Shown piece after piece: positions 42,099 through 51,232 of a stretch of 64,000 nt of DNA (its first letter is position 1; every line of letters starts with the position of its first letter). The position numbers and the translations under genes were made by a program. A model generated the notes under the pieces. That model was not told the origin of the DNA. It ran no database searches and saw only the letters and a program-made list of their open reading frames with translations. The DNA is from Streptomyces sp. NBC_01224 (lineage in GTDB: Bacteria; Actinomycetota; Actinomycetes; Streptomycetales; Streptomycetaceae): contig NZ_CP108529.1 of NCBI RefSeq assembly GCF_036002945.1, positions 9,543,001 through 9,607,000 on the forward strand, given 5' to 3'.

Positions 42099-43211
42099 TC
42101 ACTTCGCCAGCACAGCGTCGATCAGGGCGGTGAGCAGGGCGGTGCGCCGTGGCAGTTCGGCTACGACGACGTGTTCGTCGTCCGCGTGCGCACCGCCGCC
42201 CACGCCGCCGAGGCCGTCGAGGGTGGGGATCCCGAGGCCGGCGGTGAAGTTCCCGTCCGAGGCGCCACCGACAGCGGCGGCGGTAAGAGCTCCGAGGCCG
42301 AGTTCGGCAGCGATCGTTGCAGCGAGGTCGAACAGCCTCGACGACGCGTCCGCCTGCAGCGGCGGGCGGTTGATGCCACCCGAGATGCGGATCCGCGAGC
42401 CCTCGAGTACGGGGCGGAGGTCCCGCACGGCCCGGTCGACCCGCCGCTGCTCCGCCTCGTCCCACACACGTACGTCGACCGCCACGCTGGCGCCTGCGGG
42501 AACCGTGTTGGTCGTGGTGCCGGCGGAGAGGACCGTCGGCACGACGGTCGTGCCCCGCTCGGCGTCGGCCAGTGCCGCGACTGCGAGGATCTGGTGCGCC
42601 GCCTCCACCCCGGCGTTCACCCCCTTCTCCGGTTCGAGCCCGGCGTGCGCGGCCCGGCCGTCCACTTCGATCCGGTACAGGGAGGCGCCTTTGCGGCGGC
42701 ACTTCAACGCTCCGTCGCCTGCCGAAGCCTCCAACACGAACACCGCGTCGCAGCCGCGAGCCTCTTCCTCGATCAGCCGTCGCGACGACGGCGAGCCGAT
42801 CTCCTCGTCACCGGTGACCAGGATCGAAAGACCCGACCGGTTCCCGGCGGCAGCGGCGGCGTGCAGCGCCATCACGACACCCGCCTTCATGTCGAAGCAG
42901 CCCGGCCCGCGCAGCACTCCGTCCCGGACGGCATACGGGTGTGTCTCCACCGATCCGGTGGGCCACACCGTGTCGTGGTGTCCGAGCAGCAGCACACGCG
43001 GCGCCTCGCCGAACCGCCACCTCAGGTGCGTGCACCCGTCGATCACCACGCGATCCGGTTCCGTGTCCAGCAGCCTGCGCCCCAGTGCCGCCACGACGTC
43101 TGCGCTGCGGGCGACGGCTTCGTGATCGGACGACGGCGACTCGCACCGCACCAGGGTCTCGATGTCCGCGACGAGGGCCTCCACCGCCACCTCGGCGCGC
43201 GTCGCCGTCAT
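42099..43211 (-). CDS. M20-family zinc hydrolase, putative N-acyl-amino-acid deacylase
   Basis: 370 residues. Di-zinc M20 motifs: GHHDTVWP (77-84), bridging Asp107 in RGPGCFDMKAGVVMAL, general base Glu in LVTGDEEIGSP (134-141), a lid dimerisation domain with RAAHAGLEPEKGVNAGVEA, and the last ligand His near GGVGGGAHADDEHV. Members cleave carboxypeptidase, succinyl-diaminopimelate or N-acyl-L-amino-acid bonds. Within this cluster, release of the L-amino acid after racemisation is the likely step. The ATG overlaps the upstream stop (ATGA at 43208-43211). Confidence 0.87.
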   Translation of the reverse strand: MTATRAEVAVEALVADIETLVRCESPSSDHEAVARSADVVAALGRRLLDTEPDRVVIDGCTHLRWRFGEAPRVLLLGHHDTVWPTGSVETHPYAVRDGVLRGPGCFDMKAGVVMALHAAAAAGNRSGLSILVTGDEEIGSPSSRRLIEEEARGCDAVFVLEASAGDGALKCRRKGASLYRIEVDGRAAHAGLEPEKGVNAGVEAAHQILAVAALADAERGTTVVPTVLSAGTTTNTVPAGASVAVDVRVWDEAEQRRVDRAVRDLRPVLEGSRIRISGGINRPPLQADASSRLFDLAATIAAELGLGALTAAAVGGASDGNFTAGLGIPTLDGLGGVGGGAHADDEHVVVAELPRRTALLTALIDAVLAK

Positions 43212-44683
43212 CGTGGCTCACCTCGCAGCGGCTGTCCGGGAAGCGCGTCGACCTGCAACTCCCCCGCACTGACCACCGGGACACCACCGACAAACAAGTG
43301 CCGCACGCCCACAGACGGCCGCGTGGGGCCGAAGTAGGTCGCGCAATCGGTGATCGCCACGGGGTCGAGTACGACGATGTCGGCGTCCGCGCCGACCCCG
43401 AGGTGTCCTTTCGCCCGAGCGCCCGGCGCCACCTCGTCGAGGACCCGCGCCGGCAGGTGGGCACACCGCCGGAACGCCTCCGGCCAGTCCCAGGCACCGC
43501 TCTCCCGCACCATCACGCGCAGCGTCCTGGTGAACGTTCCCGCGGTGCGCGGGTGCGTCGTTCCCCCGGGCGGCAGTGGCCACTCGGTGCTGTCGTTGCT
43601 GCCGTCGGGCCAGAAGACGGGCATCGCGTCACTGGCGACAATCGCGTCCGGGAAGGCCAGCGACTGGTGCAACATCGCGAGCTCGCGCGGGTTGCCCTCG
43701 TCGAGGAACTCCAGAATGCAGGGCGCCCCGGGGTCGCTGTTCCGCAACTGCCGCAGGCGCCCCTCGTCGGCGATGCGCTCCCCCGATTCGAGCATCACGA
43801 CACTCGACGGGGACAGGCCCTTCATCCGCAGGCGTTCGGCGTCGAGGAAGGCCGCTCCGATCGCCGTGCTGCCGGCCCCGTACGGGTAGGCCTCAACCGT
43901 CACCCGAGATCCCGACCGCCGTGAACCGTCCAACGCGCCGAGTACCCGGTCGATGTGGTGGCCCGAAGTGCTGTTGACGTGGCAGTGGTGCATCGCTGCA
44001 CCGGTCTCGGCCGCGGCGATGACGATCTCCTCGGAGCCGTCTGCGGGAGTTCCGGGATCCACCTCGACCAGCTCGCGGACGTGGGTGTACGTCGGCACGC
44101 CGGCCTTCGCGGCAAGCCGGGCGACAGCAAGGAACTCGGCAGGCTCACTGTGGGGCGCGTACCCGAGGAGGACTCCGATGCCGAGCGCTCCGGCGCTCAG
44201 CTCACCCTCGATCAGGGCCAGCCACTCGGCGAGTTCACGATCGGTGGAGGAGCGCTGCCATGCGCGGTTTCCCAGCACCGCGAGGCCGCTCCCGATCTGT
44301 GCGTCGGGCTGGATGCCGGCGAGCACCTGGGCCCGGGCACCACCCCACGAGGCGGAGAAGCCGTAGTGCAGCGGGCGTCCGTCCGCGGCGGCCTCGGCGT
44401 ACGCACGCCCGATGGGCATGAGGCCCGCTTCCAGGTCGAGGGCCGTCGTCACGCCGTCCATGGCCTGCAGCCGCTGCCCCGCGATGGAGTGCACATGGCT
44501 GTGCAGGTCGACGAACCCCGGACCGACGACCAAACCCGTGACGTCGACGACCGCGCATCCCGGTGGCGCGTCGAGCCCTGCGGCGACGGCGCTGACCACG
44601 CCGTCGGACACGAGGACGTCGGCGATGCCGTCGAACCCTGTTCCCGGATCAATGACACGGCCACCACGCAAAAGTGTCTGCAT
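43208..44683 (-). CDS. N-acyl-D-amino-acid deacylase / amidohydrolase-superfamily enzyme
   Basis: 491 residues from the ATG at 44683 with GAGGAG upstream; an earlier start at 44710 lacks a site. Urease-type amidohydrolase: a small N-terminal beta domain (LLRGGRVIDPGTGFDGIADV), metal motif VDLHSHVHS (His61, His63), further ligands in VPTYTHVREL and MHHCHVNSTSG, a barrel ending with VIVASDAMPVFW-like DAIVASDAMPV (Asp), and a C-terminal GHLGVGADADIVVLDP. This is the D-aminoacylase/D-glutamate deacylase pattern, which removes acyl groups from D-amino acids. First gene of the cluster. Confidence 0.85.
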   Translation of the reverse strand: MQTLLRGGRVIDPGTGFDGIADVLVSDGVVSAVAAGLDAPPGCAVVDVTGLVVGPGFVDLHSHVHSIAGQRLQAMDGVTTALDLEAGLMPIGRAYAEAAADGRPLHYGFSASWGGARAQVLAGIQPDAQIGSGLAVLGNRAWQRSSTDRELAEWLALIEGELSAGALGIGVLLGYAPHSEPAEFLAVARLAAKAGVPTYTHVRELVEVDPGTPADGSEEIVIAAAETGAAMHHCHVNSTSGHHIDRVLGALDGSRRSGSRVTVEAYPYGAGSTAIGAAFLDAERLRMKGLSPSSVVMLESGERIADEGRLRQLRNSDPGAPCILEFLDEGNPRELAMLHQSLAFPDAIVASDAMPVFWPDGSNDSTEWPLPPGGTTHPRTAGTFTRTLRVMVRESGAWDWPEAFRRCAHLPARVLDEVAPGARAKGHLGVGADADIVVLDPVAITDCATYFGPTRPSVGVRHLFVGGVPVVSAGELQVDALPGQPLRGEPR

Positions 44684-44995
44684 GCTTTCGTCTCCTCGTC
44701 GAGGACGCACTGGAGCACCTGCTGGCCTCCAGTGCGACCCTAGGAGGGATATCAGGCACCGCTGTTGGTCCAGGCCGACGAATCCGTGACGGCCTATTCA
44801 TGCACCCCGACGAACCCGGCACGAAGTACTGCTTCTTCTCCGGGCTGGACATGCCCGGGACGACCGAGCAGCGCAAGATACCGGGACGATGCGCCCGGCA
44901 TCTTGCCCTGTCGGAACGGCTACTGGCGTCCGGCCGCCGCTTCGGTGGGATGGCTGCGGAGCAGCGCACGCGTGGCAGACCGGTGGCAACGATGC
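44684..44995. other. About 310 bp upstream of the D-deacylase
   Basis: It should hold the cluster promoter, but I cannot assign clear -35/-10 boxes. A plus-strand frame at about 44790-44880 (LFMHPDEPGTKYCFFSGLDM) looks coding, but has no start or family and may be a gene scrap joined to the IS256 fragment. Confidence 0.3.
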
Positions 44996-45127
44996 GAGGA
45001 GGAACTGCTGGCGTTCTACGACTTCCCGGCCGAACACTGGATCCACCTGCGGACCACGAACCCGATCGAGTCGACGTTCTCCACGGTCAAGCTCCGCACC
45101 AAGGTCACCCGCGGAGCTGGCGTCCCC
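44996..45127 (+). pseudogene. IS256-family (mutator) transposase fragment
   Basis: ELLAFYDFPAEHWIHLRTTN then PIESTFSTVKLRTKVTRGAG is the highly conserved segment around the last catalytic Glu of IS256 transposases. Only about 45 residues of roughly 400 remain. Confidence 0.8.
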
Positions 45128-45158
45128 GCCGCTCTTCACCCGCCAGCTCGGTGAACGG

Positions 45159-45557
45159 TCACGATGCAACAAGAAACGCGACCGGACAACGCGCTGCGGG
45201 AGCCGGGCATGGAGTGGGCGTGACACCGCCGCCGTCCGGCCGTTGAGCTGGACCGCGCGAGGCCCCGGGACACGATGTCCCGGGGCCTCGCGCGTGCTGC
45301 AACGCGGTGCTGCAACACCGGCCCTGGGCATCCCCGTCCGGCGTGAAACCGCAGGTCAGGGGCGCAACGCCTCGGTGTTGCGCTGCGCTGATGCAGCGCT
45401 GGGACGGGGTTCCACCGGCCGCGTCCCATCCGCTCATGAAGGCGGCGAGGGTGCGGCGCTGTTCTTCCTCGCGGGCAACCTGCTGGTCGAGGACGTCGCG
45501 GTCGACGTAGGGGTCGACGGCGGCGAGGACCAGGCGCTGGGGTCCGGCGGGTTCCAT
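45159..45557 (-). CDS. Doubtful small ORF
   Basis: The ATG at 45557 opens MEPAGPQRLVLAAVDPYVDR, DVLDQQVAREEEQRRTLAAF then MSGWDAAGG, a plausible helical protein. The rest of the frame is Cys/Pro-rich and passes through the strong hairpin at 45254-45294, so the real protein, if any, was probably shorter. No ribosome-binding site. No family recognised. Confidence 0.25.
   Translation of the reverse strand: MEPAGPQRLVLAAVDPYVDRDVLDQQVAREEEQRRTLAAFMSGWDAAGGTPSQRCISAAQHRGVAPLTCGFTPDGDAQGRCCSTALQHARGPGTSCPGASRGPAQRPDGGGVTPTPCPAPAARCPVAFLVAS
45254..45294. terminator. Perfect 19-bp stem, 3-nt loop hairpin
   Basis: Positions 45254-45272 are exactly complementary to 45276-45294 around a CGA loop. It is one of the strongest dyads in the window. 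It lies between the IS256 fragment (plus) and the TAP-type pseudogene (minus) and could terminate transcription in both directions. Confidence 0.6.
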
Positions 45558-45909
45558 ATTGGTAGGTCCGGCTATTGGAACTTGCGGAGTTCCTGATCTC
45601 CTCAGTGCGATGTCGGGTGCCTCCGTGGTCCCGACCGCGAGTAAGAGCTTCCAGGTTGAGCAGTAGATCCCCAGTGGCAAAAAGAGAGTCGACGGAGCCC
45701 TCCGACGGTGCCAGCCGCGAGCATGGCACCCACGAACCCGGGGGCCCGTCACCCACCCTTGACCACTGAGCCGAGCGAGTGACCACCACCGGCGGCCTCG
45801 TCAACGAATCCGTACATCACGTCCGTGGACGCACCCGCGCCCTGGACCGTTCAGGGTCAGACGCGGTCGTGCGTTCCCGGAGAGCCCGGGGGTGTTGCGT
45901 GCGGGGTTG
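45295..45909. other. About 610 bp with no confident gene
   Basis: Apart from the doubtful ORF above, nothing recognisable; probably degraded sequence downstream of the decayed hydrolase. Confidence 0.35.
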
Positions 45910-47425
45910 CTACTTCTGCCCGGCCGAAGCCCGGCAGGTCAGGTCCTTGACGGGGAGCCTGCCCGTGGTCAGGTAGACCGTGGCGGCCTTGTCTGCGCAG
46001 GAATTGCCGTCGGGCGCGTAGAGGACGCCGTGTCCCTCGCCGCCGGCGACGGTGAGCATCCGGGAGCCTCGCAGGGTCCGGTGCATGGCCTGGCCGGCGA
46101 AGAGGGGCGTCTGGGAGTCCCACTCGTTCTGTGTGATCAGCGCACCGACCTTGTTGTCAATCTTGGTCTGCGGCTCACTGCCCTGCTTCCAGAAGGCGCA
46201 TGGTGTGATGGTGGCCGCGAAGTCGCCGTACAGCGGATACCGGGCCTTGTCGCGGATCGCCTCGCGGCGGTACCGCTCGGGCTCGTGCGACCAGGTGCGG
46301 GTGTCGGCGCACATGACGGACCAGGCGATGGAGGCGTAGTTGTCGTCGGGCTGCTCGGCCTGACCGGGTGTGCCGGACGGAGCCGGGTTCTTGCCCTCGG
46401 CCGCCTTCTTCAGCCCGGCGATCCGTTCGGCGGGCTTCTGGACGTGGAAGAACGTGCGGTTGTCGGCTCGGATGCCGTCACCGGGAGGAGGGTCTGCCCC
46501 TCGAAAGGAATGGGCTCGCGGTCCGCCCGCGCGATCAGATTCCAGAAGGTCTCGCGGACCTTGGCCGGGGTGTCGCCCAGTCCGTACGTCGTGTGCCGCC
46601 GGACGGTCCATTCGGTCCATCGCGTGAAAGCCTGCTCGGCCGCCTTCGCCATGTCCTGGAACATCCCCCAGTAGATCCGCGTGGGGTCGGTCGCACTGTC
46701 CAGGACGATCCGGTCGGCGCGCTGGGGAACAGCTGCATGTAGACGGCGCCGAGGTAGGTGCCGTAGGAGATCCCCAGGTAGGAGATCCTCTTCTCGCCCA
46801 GCGCGGCGCGGATGACGTCCATGTCACGGGCGCTGTTGCGGGTGGTGAGGTGCGGCAGCTTGTCACCGGCCTTGGTCCGGCACTTCCCGGCGACCGTACG
46901 TACCCGGTGCGCGTCCTTCGCGAAGGTCTCGGCCTTGTACGGCTGGTCGGACTGTTCCTCGGCGGCAGCCCGCAGCTGACGGGAGAGCTCTGCCCGGCGC
47001 CCCTCGGGTCGAAGCCGACGAGGTCGTACCGCCGCTTCACTTCCGCGGGGAACTTCATGAGCGGGTCGACAGGAAGATGCAGTCCCGCTGCGCCGGGGCC
47101 GCCCGGGTTGAGCAGCAGAACGCCGCGACGGACGTTCCTTCGTGCTGCCCGCCTTCAGCCGGGATATCGCGAGGCCGATCGTCTTGCCGCCGGGGTCGCT
47201 GTAGTCCAGCGGCACCTTGAGCGTCGCGCACTGAAAGGTGTCGGGGCCCTTCGCGTCGCAGCGTTTCCACTGGGGCTTCTGCCGTGTACTGCCGCAGGGG
47301 GTCCTTGGCGGTGGAGGCGTCGGATGCCTTGAACGCGGCGAAGGTCAGCGCCGAAAGGGCGGCCGCCGCGAGGCCGGCGGCGAGTAGGGGGGCTCTGCGG
47401 GTGTTTCTCTTTCCACGGTGGTGCT
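45910..47425 (-). pseudogene. Secreted alpha/beta hydrolase (tripeptidyl-aminopeptidase/TAP type), heavily frameshifted
   Basis: Pieces in three frames reconstruct one protein: a hydrophobic leader (APLLAAGLAAAALSALTFAA), TIGLAISRLKAGSTKER, MKFPAEVKRRYDLVGFDPRG, ISYLGISYGTYLGAVYMQLF (nucleophile Ser in GISYG), AERIAGLKKAAEGKNPAP, then the TAP-like C-terminal domain (ITQNEWDSQTPLFAGQAMHR, GEGHGVLYAPDGNSCAD with catalytic His). At least five shifts are needed, so this is a true pseudogene. It lacks a start: at 47425 it abuts the LuxR fragment. Related enzymes cleave tripeptides outside the cell. Confidence 0.75.
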
Positions 47426-47429
47426 CGTC

Positions 47430-47675
47430 CTTGTCGAGGAGGGTGGCGCCGAGGCGCTGCCGCAGGCGGCGCTGACGGGCCGGGAGGAGGAGGTGCTGCG
47501 CTTGATGGCCACCGGCCTGTCCAACCCGGAGACCGCGGAGTCGCTCACGGTGAGTCTGGAGACGGTGAAGACCCACGTCGGGAACGTGCTGACCAAGCTC
47601 GGCGCGCAGAACCGGACCCACGCGGTGGTGATCGCGTACGAAACCGGCCTGGTCGTGCCCGGGGTCGCGGGCTGA
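47430..47675 (+). pseudogene. LuxR/NarL HTH domain fragment
   Basis: LTGREEEVLRLMATGLSNPE, TAESLTVSLETVKTHVGNVL then TKLGAQNRTHAVVIAYETGL is a complete LuxR-type DNA-binding domain, but no receiver domain precedes it. The sequence upstream belongs to the inverted TAP-type pseudogene. The remaining 240 bp to the next gene show nothing recognisable. Confidence 0.75.
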
Positions 47676-47913
47676 CGCGACATCAGGTGGCCTGACCCGG
47701 CCTGCCTGTGCCGCTGAACCAGCGTCCGTCCGGGGCAGTCCATGCTCTGGACGCCTCCCCACCCCGGGGCAGGCCCGGCTATGGGAACTTGGGGAGTTAC
47801 CCGCCCTCGCGGCGGGAGAAATCGGCCGCGTAGGAGTTTCGGGAGGCCCTGCCGATGGCCCGGCCCTCCTCGACACCACCCTGTGCAGGCAGTGAGCGCA
47901 CCGGTCGGCCCGG

Positions 47914-48636
47914 CTATGCGGTGTTTCCGTCGCCGCGCGGGTTGCCGGTTGCCGCGCGGGCGGTGACCAGCCCCGATTCGTAGGCTGCGATGACCGCCTG
48001 GGCGCGGTCACGGACGTCGAGCTTGCCGAAGATGCTGGTGATGTAGTTCTTGACCGTGGAGACGCTGATGTGCAGGTCGTGGGCGATCTCGGCGTTGTCG
48101 AGACCGGTGGCCATCAGGCGCCACACCTCGACCTCCCGGGGTGTGAGTTCGCCCAGGTCGGTGGGGAGTGGCTGCGACGCGCTGTGAGGGGCCCGTACGT
48201 AGGTGGAGATCAGCCGGGTGAGCAGACGCGGCGCGACGACGGCCTCGCCTGCGTGGACGGTGCGGATCGCCGCGCTCAGGTCCTCCGGCGAGCTGTCCTT
48301 GGGCAGGAACCCGCAGGCTCCGGCGCGCAGGGCACCCACGACGTACTCGTCCATGTCGAAGGTGCTGAGGGCCAGGACCCGGCAGCCGGGCACGGTGGCG
48401 GCGAGTTCCCCGGTCGCGCCGACACCGTCGAGGACGGGCATCCGGATGTCCATCACCACGACGTCGGGGCGCAGCCGGCGGGCGAGGGCGACAGCCTGTG
48501 CGCCGTCCTCGGCCTCTCCCACGACCTCGAAGGACGGGTCGGGGGAGAGGATCAGCGACAGGCCGCGCCGGACCAGCGGCTGGTCGTCCGCGATCAGCAC
48601 TCTGATCCTCGGTGTGTTCGGCCGGGTCCCGGTCAT
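47914..48636 (-). CDS. NarL/LuxR-family response regulator
   Basis: 240 residues. Receiver domain (RIRVLIADDQPLVRRGLSLI, phosphoacceptor Asp63 in DVVVMDIRMPVLDG, LALSTFDMDEYVVGALRAGA, Lys in GFLPKDSSPEDL) followed by a LuxR HTH (LTPREVEVWRLMATGLDNAE then VSTVKNYITSIFGKLDVRDR). The ATG overlaps the kinase stop by 4 nt (ATGA), so the pair is translationally coupled. The likely target was the divergent MMPL exporter at 50128, of which only a stump remains. Confidence 0.92.
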   Translation of the reverse strand: MTGTRPNTPRIRVLIADDQPLVRRGLSLILSPDPSFEVVGEAEDGAQAVALARRLRPDVVVMDIRMPVLDGVGATGELAATVPGCRVLALSTFDMDEYVVGALRAGACGFLPKDSSPEDLSAAIRTVHAGEAVVAPRLLTRLISTYVRAPHSASQPLPTDLGELTPREVEVWRLMATGLDNAEIAHDLHISVSTVKNYITSIFGKLDVRDRAQAVIAAYESGLVTARAATGNPRGDGNTA

Positions 48637-49859
48637 CGGTGTGCCCCCTCGTGCTGGACGGCTGCTTCGGCCGCCTCGTCCGTGGTCAGCGGCAGGTCGG
48701 CCACCACCGCGAACCCACCGTCGGCCTGCGGGCCGACGGCGAGGGTGCCGCCGTGCAGGGCGACGCGCTCGCGCATGCCGATCAGGCCGTAACCGCCCGA
48801 GCCCACCGACGACGCCCCCTCCTGCGGCGGTGTGCTCCCACCGTCGTCCCGCACTTCGACGGTGACCCGATCCTGGCGATACGTCAGCCGTACGGACGCG
48901 CGGGCGGGCCCCGCGTACTTGCGGGCGTTGGTGAGGGCTTCCTGGGTGATCCTGAACACCGTGAGGCCGACGGTCGGCGGCAGCGGGCGCTGCGGCCCGT
49001 GGACGCTGAACTCGGTCGGCAGTCCGGCAAGGCGGGATTCGGCCACCAGACGGTCGAGGTCGTCGACGCCCGGCTGGGGCTGCGACGGCGCGGACTCCGG
49101 TTCGTCACCGGCCCGCAGCACATCGAGGAGCTGGCGCATCTCGCGCAGGGCGAGTCGCCCGGAGGATTCCAGGGTGACCAGGGCGTCCCGGACCACCTCC
49201 GGTCGGGCGAGGTTGGCCCGGGCTCCGCCGGCCATCAGCTGCATGGTGGTGATGTGGTGGGCCACGATGTCGTGCAGCTCCCGTGCGATGCGGCGGCGTT
49301 CGTCGGCCACCGCACGGTCGGCGAGAAGTCTGCGGTTCGCCGCCACCTCCCGCTGCCAGCGGTTGACCGCCATGGCGGTGCCGACGACGATCAGGGCGGA
49401 GAGGGGCGTGACAGCGGCGTCCTGCCAGGGCGGAATCCGGCCGTGGCTCTGGCTCAGCAACGTCAGCGACACCGTCGCGACGGCCGCGACCGCTGTCACC
49501 CGGCCGGTGCAGGCCCTGGCGACTGTGTACAGGGCGACCAGCAGGACGGCACCGAAGTGTCTGGGCAGCGGCGCGGTCAGGGTGGCTGTCGTATCGAGTG
49601 CCAGTACGGCAGCGAGCGCCACCACCGGGTGGCTGCGCCGGACGAGCAGCGGCAGGGCTGCCAGCGCGACGAGGAGGAACCCGGCCACGCTCACGGCGTA
49701 TCGGCCGTCGGGGTCGTCGAAGAACACGTAGCTGAGCAGGTTCATCGCGCAGGCCCCGCCGGTCACGAGTGCGTCGTTGCGGGACCACGGCGGCCCGGCG
49801 CTGTCGATGCGCAGCGGCTCCCGGGCATCGCCGGGCCCGATGTGTCGGCGCCTGCGCAT
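48633..49859 (-). CDS. NarL-family sensor histidine kinase
   Basis: 408 residues from the ATG at 49859 (GGGAGA upstream). Four to six hydrophobic segments span residues about 30-165 with short loops, so stimuli are probably sensed in or at the membrane. HisKA_3 dimerisation box ERRRIARELHDIVAHHITTM with phosphoacceptor His196, then a HATPase domain (N-box in TQEALTNARKYAGPARASVR, G-box GGYGLIGMRERVALHGG). Typical of Streptomyces kinases adjacent to ABC or MMPL exporters. Partner of the response regulator downstream. Confidence 0.92.
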   Translation of the reverse strand: MRRRRHIGPGDAREPLRIDSAGPPWSRNDALVTGGACAMNLLSYVFFDDPDGRYAVSVAGFLLVALAALPLLVRRSHPVVALAAVLALDTTATLTAPLPRHFGAVLLVALYTVARACTGRVTAVAAVATVSLTLLSQSHGRIPPWQDAAVTPLSALIVVGTAMAVNRWQREVAANRRLLADRAVADERRRIARELHDIVAHHITTMQLMAGGARANLARPEVVRDALVTLESSGRLALREMRQLLDVLRAGDEPESAPSQPQPGVDDLDRLVAESRLAGLPTEFSVHGPQRPLPPTVGLTVFRITQEALTNARKYAGPARASVRLTYRQDRVTVEVRDDGGSTPPQEGASSVGSGGYGLIGMRERVALHGGTLAVGPQADGGFAVVADLPLTTDEAAEAAVQHEGAHR

Positions 49860-50127
49860 GTCTGTTCTCCCTGTGTCCGGCCTTACGGCCTCCGGTACAG
49901 AGTTGCACAGCAGCTGCAGCGGCAGCACCGTCGGCGGCAGCTCGCGGCCCGCGACCAGGATGGGGACCAGGACCTGGGTCCTGGTCCCCGGCCGGGGCAG
50001 GACCCAGGGCCCCGGCCCGGATCATCCGCTGCCAGGACGCTTCCCGGCCCCTCGGGGTGATGGTCTGGATACCGGCCGGGAGCCCCCGGCAGACGTCCGC
50101 ATGCAAGTCCGTCCGCCGGAGGACATC
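49860..50127. promoter_or_regulatory. Divergent intergenic region, kinase / MMPL stump
   Basis: 268 bp between two divergent starts, expected to hold both promoters. It is rich in GGACC/GGTCC repeats (about 49960-50020), but I cannot assign unambiguous -10/-35 boxes. Confidence 0.35.
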
Positions 50128-50298
50128 GTGATCCGCGCCCTGACCGGATACTCCACCAGACACCCGTGGAAAGTCATCGCCCTCTGGGCGGTGCTGGGTG
50201 TCGTGCTGAGCGCCCTGGCCCCGACACTGATCGGCCGCGTCACCCAGAACCAGACCGGGGATTTCCTGCCCAAGAGCTACGACTCGGCCGCGGCCCTG
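50128..50298 (+). pseudogene. MMPL/RND exporter N-terminal stump
   Basis: The GTG at 50128 with GGAGGA upstream starts VIRALTGYSTRHPWKVIALW, AVLGVVLSALAPTLIGRVTQ, NQTGDFLPKSYDSAAAL: TM1 and the first extracytoplasmic residues of a Streptomyces MMPL transporter (normally about 720 residues). At about 50298 the frame runs directly into a recombinase C-terminal segment, so more than 90 percent of the gene is gone. Confidence 0.75.
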
Positions 50299-50598
50299 GA
50301 GAAGAGCTGCCCCATCCGATTCCGCTGCGTGGGCTGCGACCACTTCCGCACCGACGTCTCCTACCTGCCCGACCTCCAGGCGTACCTGGCTGACCTACTG
50401 CGTAGCCGGGAGCGGCTGATGTCGGCGTTCGCCGCCGACGACTGGGCGCGCAGCGAGGCGATGCCCTCCCAGGAGGAGATCCGCCGTGTGCGCCGGCTGA
50501 TCGAGCGGGTCGAGGCCGATCTCGACGACCTCACGGTCGAGGAACAGGCCCAGATCGGCGAGGCCGCGTCGCCGTCGTACGCCGCAGCCGGAGCGTGA
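50299..50598 (+). pseudogene. C-terminal tail of a Tn554-type tyrosine recombinase
   Basis: In frame with the MMPL stump: CPIRFRCVGCDHFRTDVSYL, PDLQAYLADLLRSRERLMSA, EEIRRVRRLIERVEADLDDL then TVEEQAQIGEA. The Cys/His cluster CxxxxxCxxCxHF and the helical tail are characteristic of the end of large tyrosine recombinases encoded with DUF6262 proteins in Tn554-like elements. The catalytic domain is missing. Confidence 0.6.
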
Positions 50599-50656
50599 TG
50601 CTAGGCATGCCCCGCATCGGCCAGCCCCTGCCCGACATCCACACCACGAGGTCCGC

Positions 50657-51194
50657 ATGAGCACAGCCATGACCGACGGCCGCCGCGCCGACGGCGCACG
50701 CCGCCGCCAGCGGGTAAAGAGCGCCATCCAGCACGCCACCCGCACCGGCACGGCGATCAGCGTGAGCGGCATCGCCCGGCAAGCCGGGGTGGACCGCACT
50801 TTCCTCTACCGCCACCGCGACCTGCTCGCCCTCATCCACGCCGCCGAACTGCAGCCATCTGCGTCGGACCTCGCGGCCGGACCGCCGGTCAGCCTGGCCT
50901 CGCTTCAGGTCGACCTCGCCAACGCGCACGCCCGCAACACCCGGCTGGTCACACAGATCCGGCGTCTGGAGCGCCGGCTTTCGGAACTCACGGGCGAGCA
51001 GGTGTGGTGAGAGCCGGGGCTCGGCGCCCCCGCCGACCACGATGAACTCCAGCGCCAGGTAACCCGTCTGGAGCAGACGAACACCGAGCTGTCGGCGACG
51101 CTGGAGGAGAAAGAGGCTGGAGTTGGAGGCCGCGCGCGCGGCCAACCGTGAGTTGACCAGGGCGCTGAACCAGCGAGGCTCTGCCAACCAGTAG
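50657..51194 (+). pseudogene. DUF6262 protein (TnpC-like), broken
   Basis: From the ATG at 50657: GARRRQRVKSAIQHATRTGT, AISVSGIARQAGVDRTFLYR then HRDLLALIHAAELQPSA, the TetR-like HTH of DUF6262, followed by a coiled coil. TGA at 51008-51010 interrupts the frame. It continues as DELQRQVTRLEQTNTELSAT, and after a second shift as LELEAARAANRELTRALNQR to a TAG at 51192-51194. The partner of the recombinase tail 58 bp upstream; both are remnants of one Tn554-like element. Confidence 0.65.
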
Positions 51195-51232
51195 GTCAGG
51201 CTTTCAGCGGCCAGCAGTACCCGCGTGCGCGT

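Noticed and set aside
47418..47675. Complete LuxR regulator
   Set aside because: Only the DNA-binding domain is present; the frame enters from an inverted pseudogene and has no receiver domain or ribosome-binding site.
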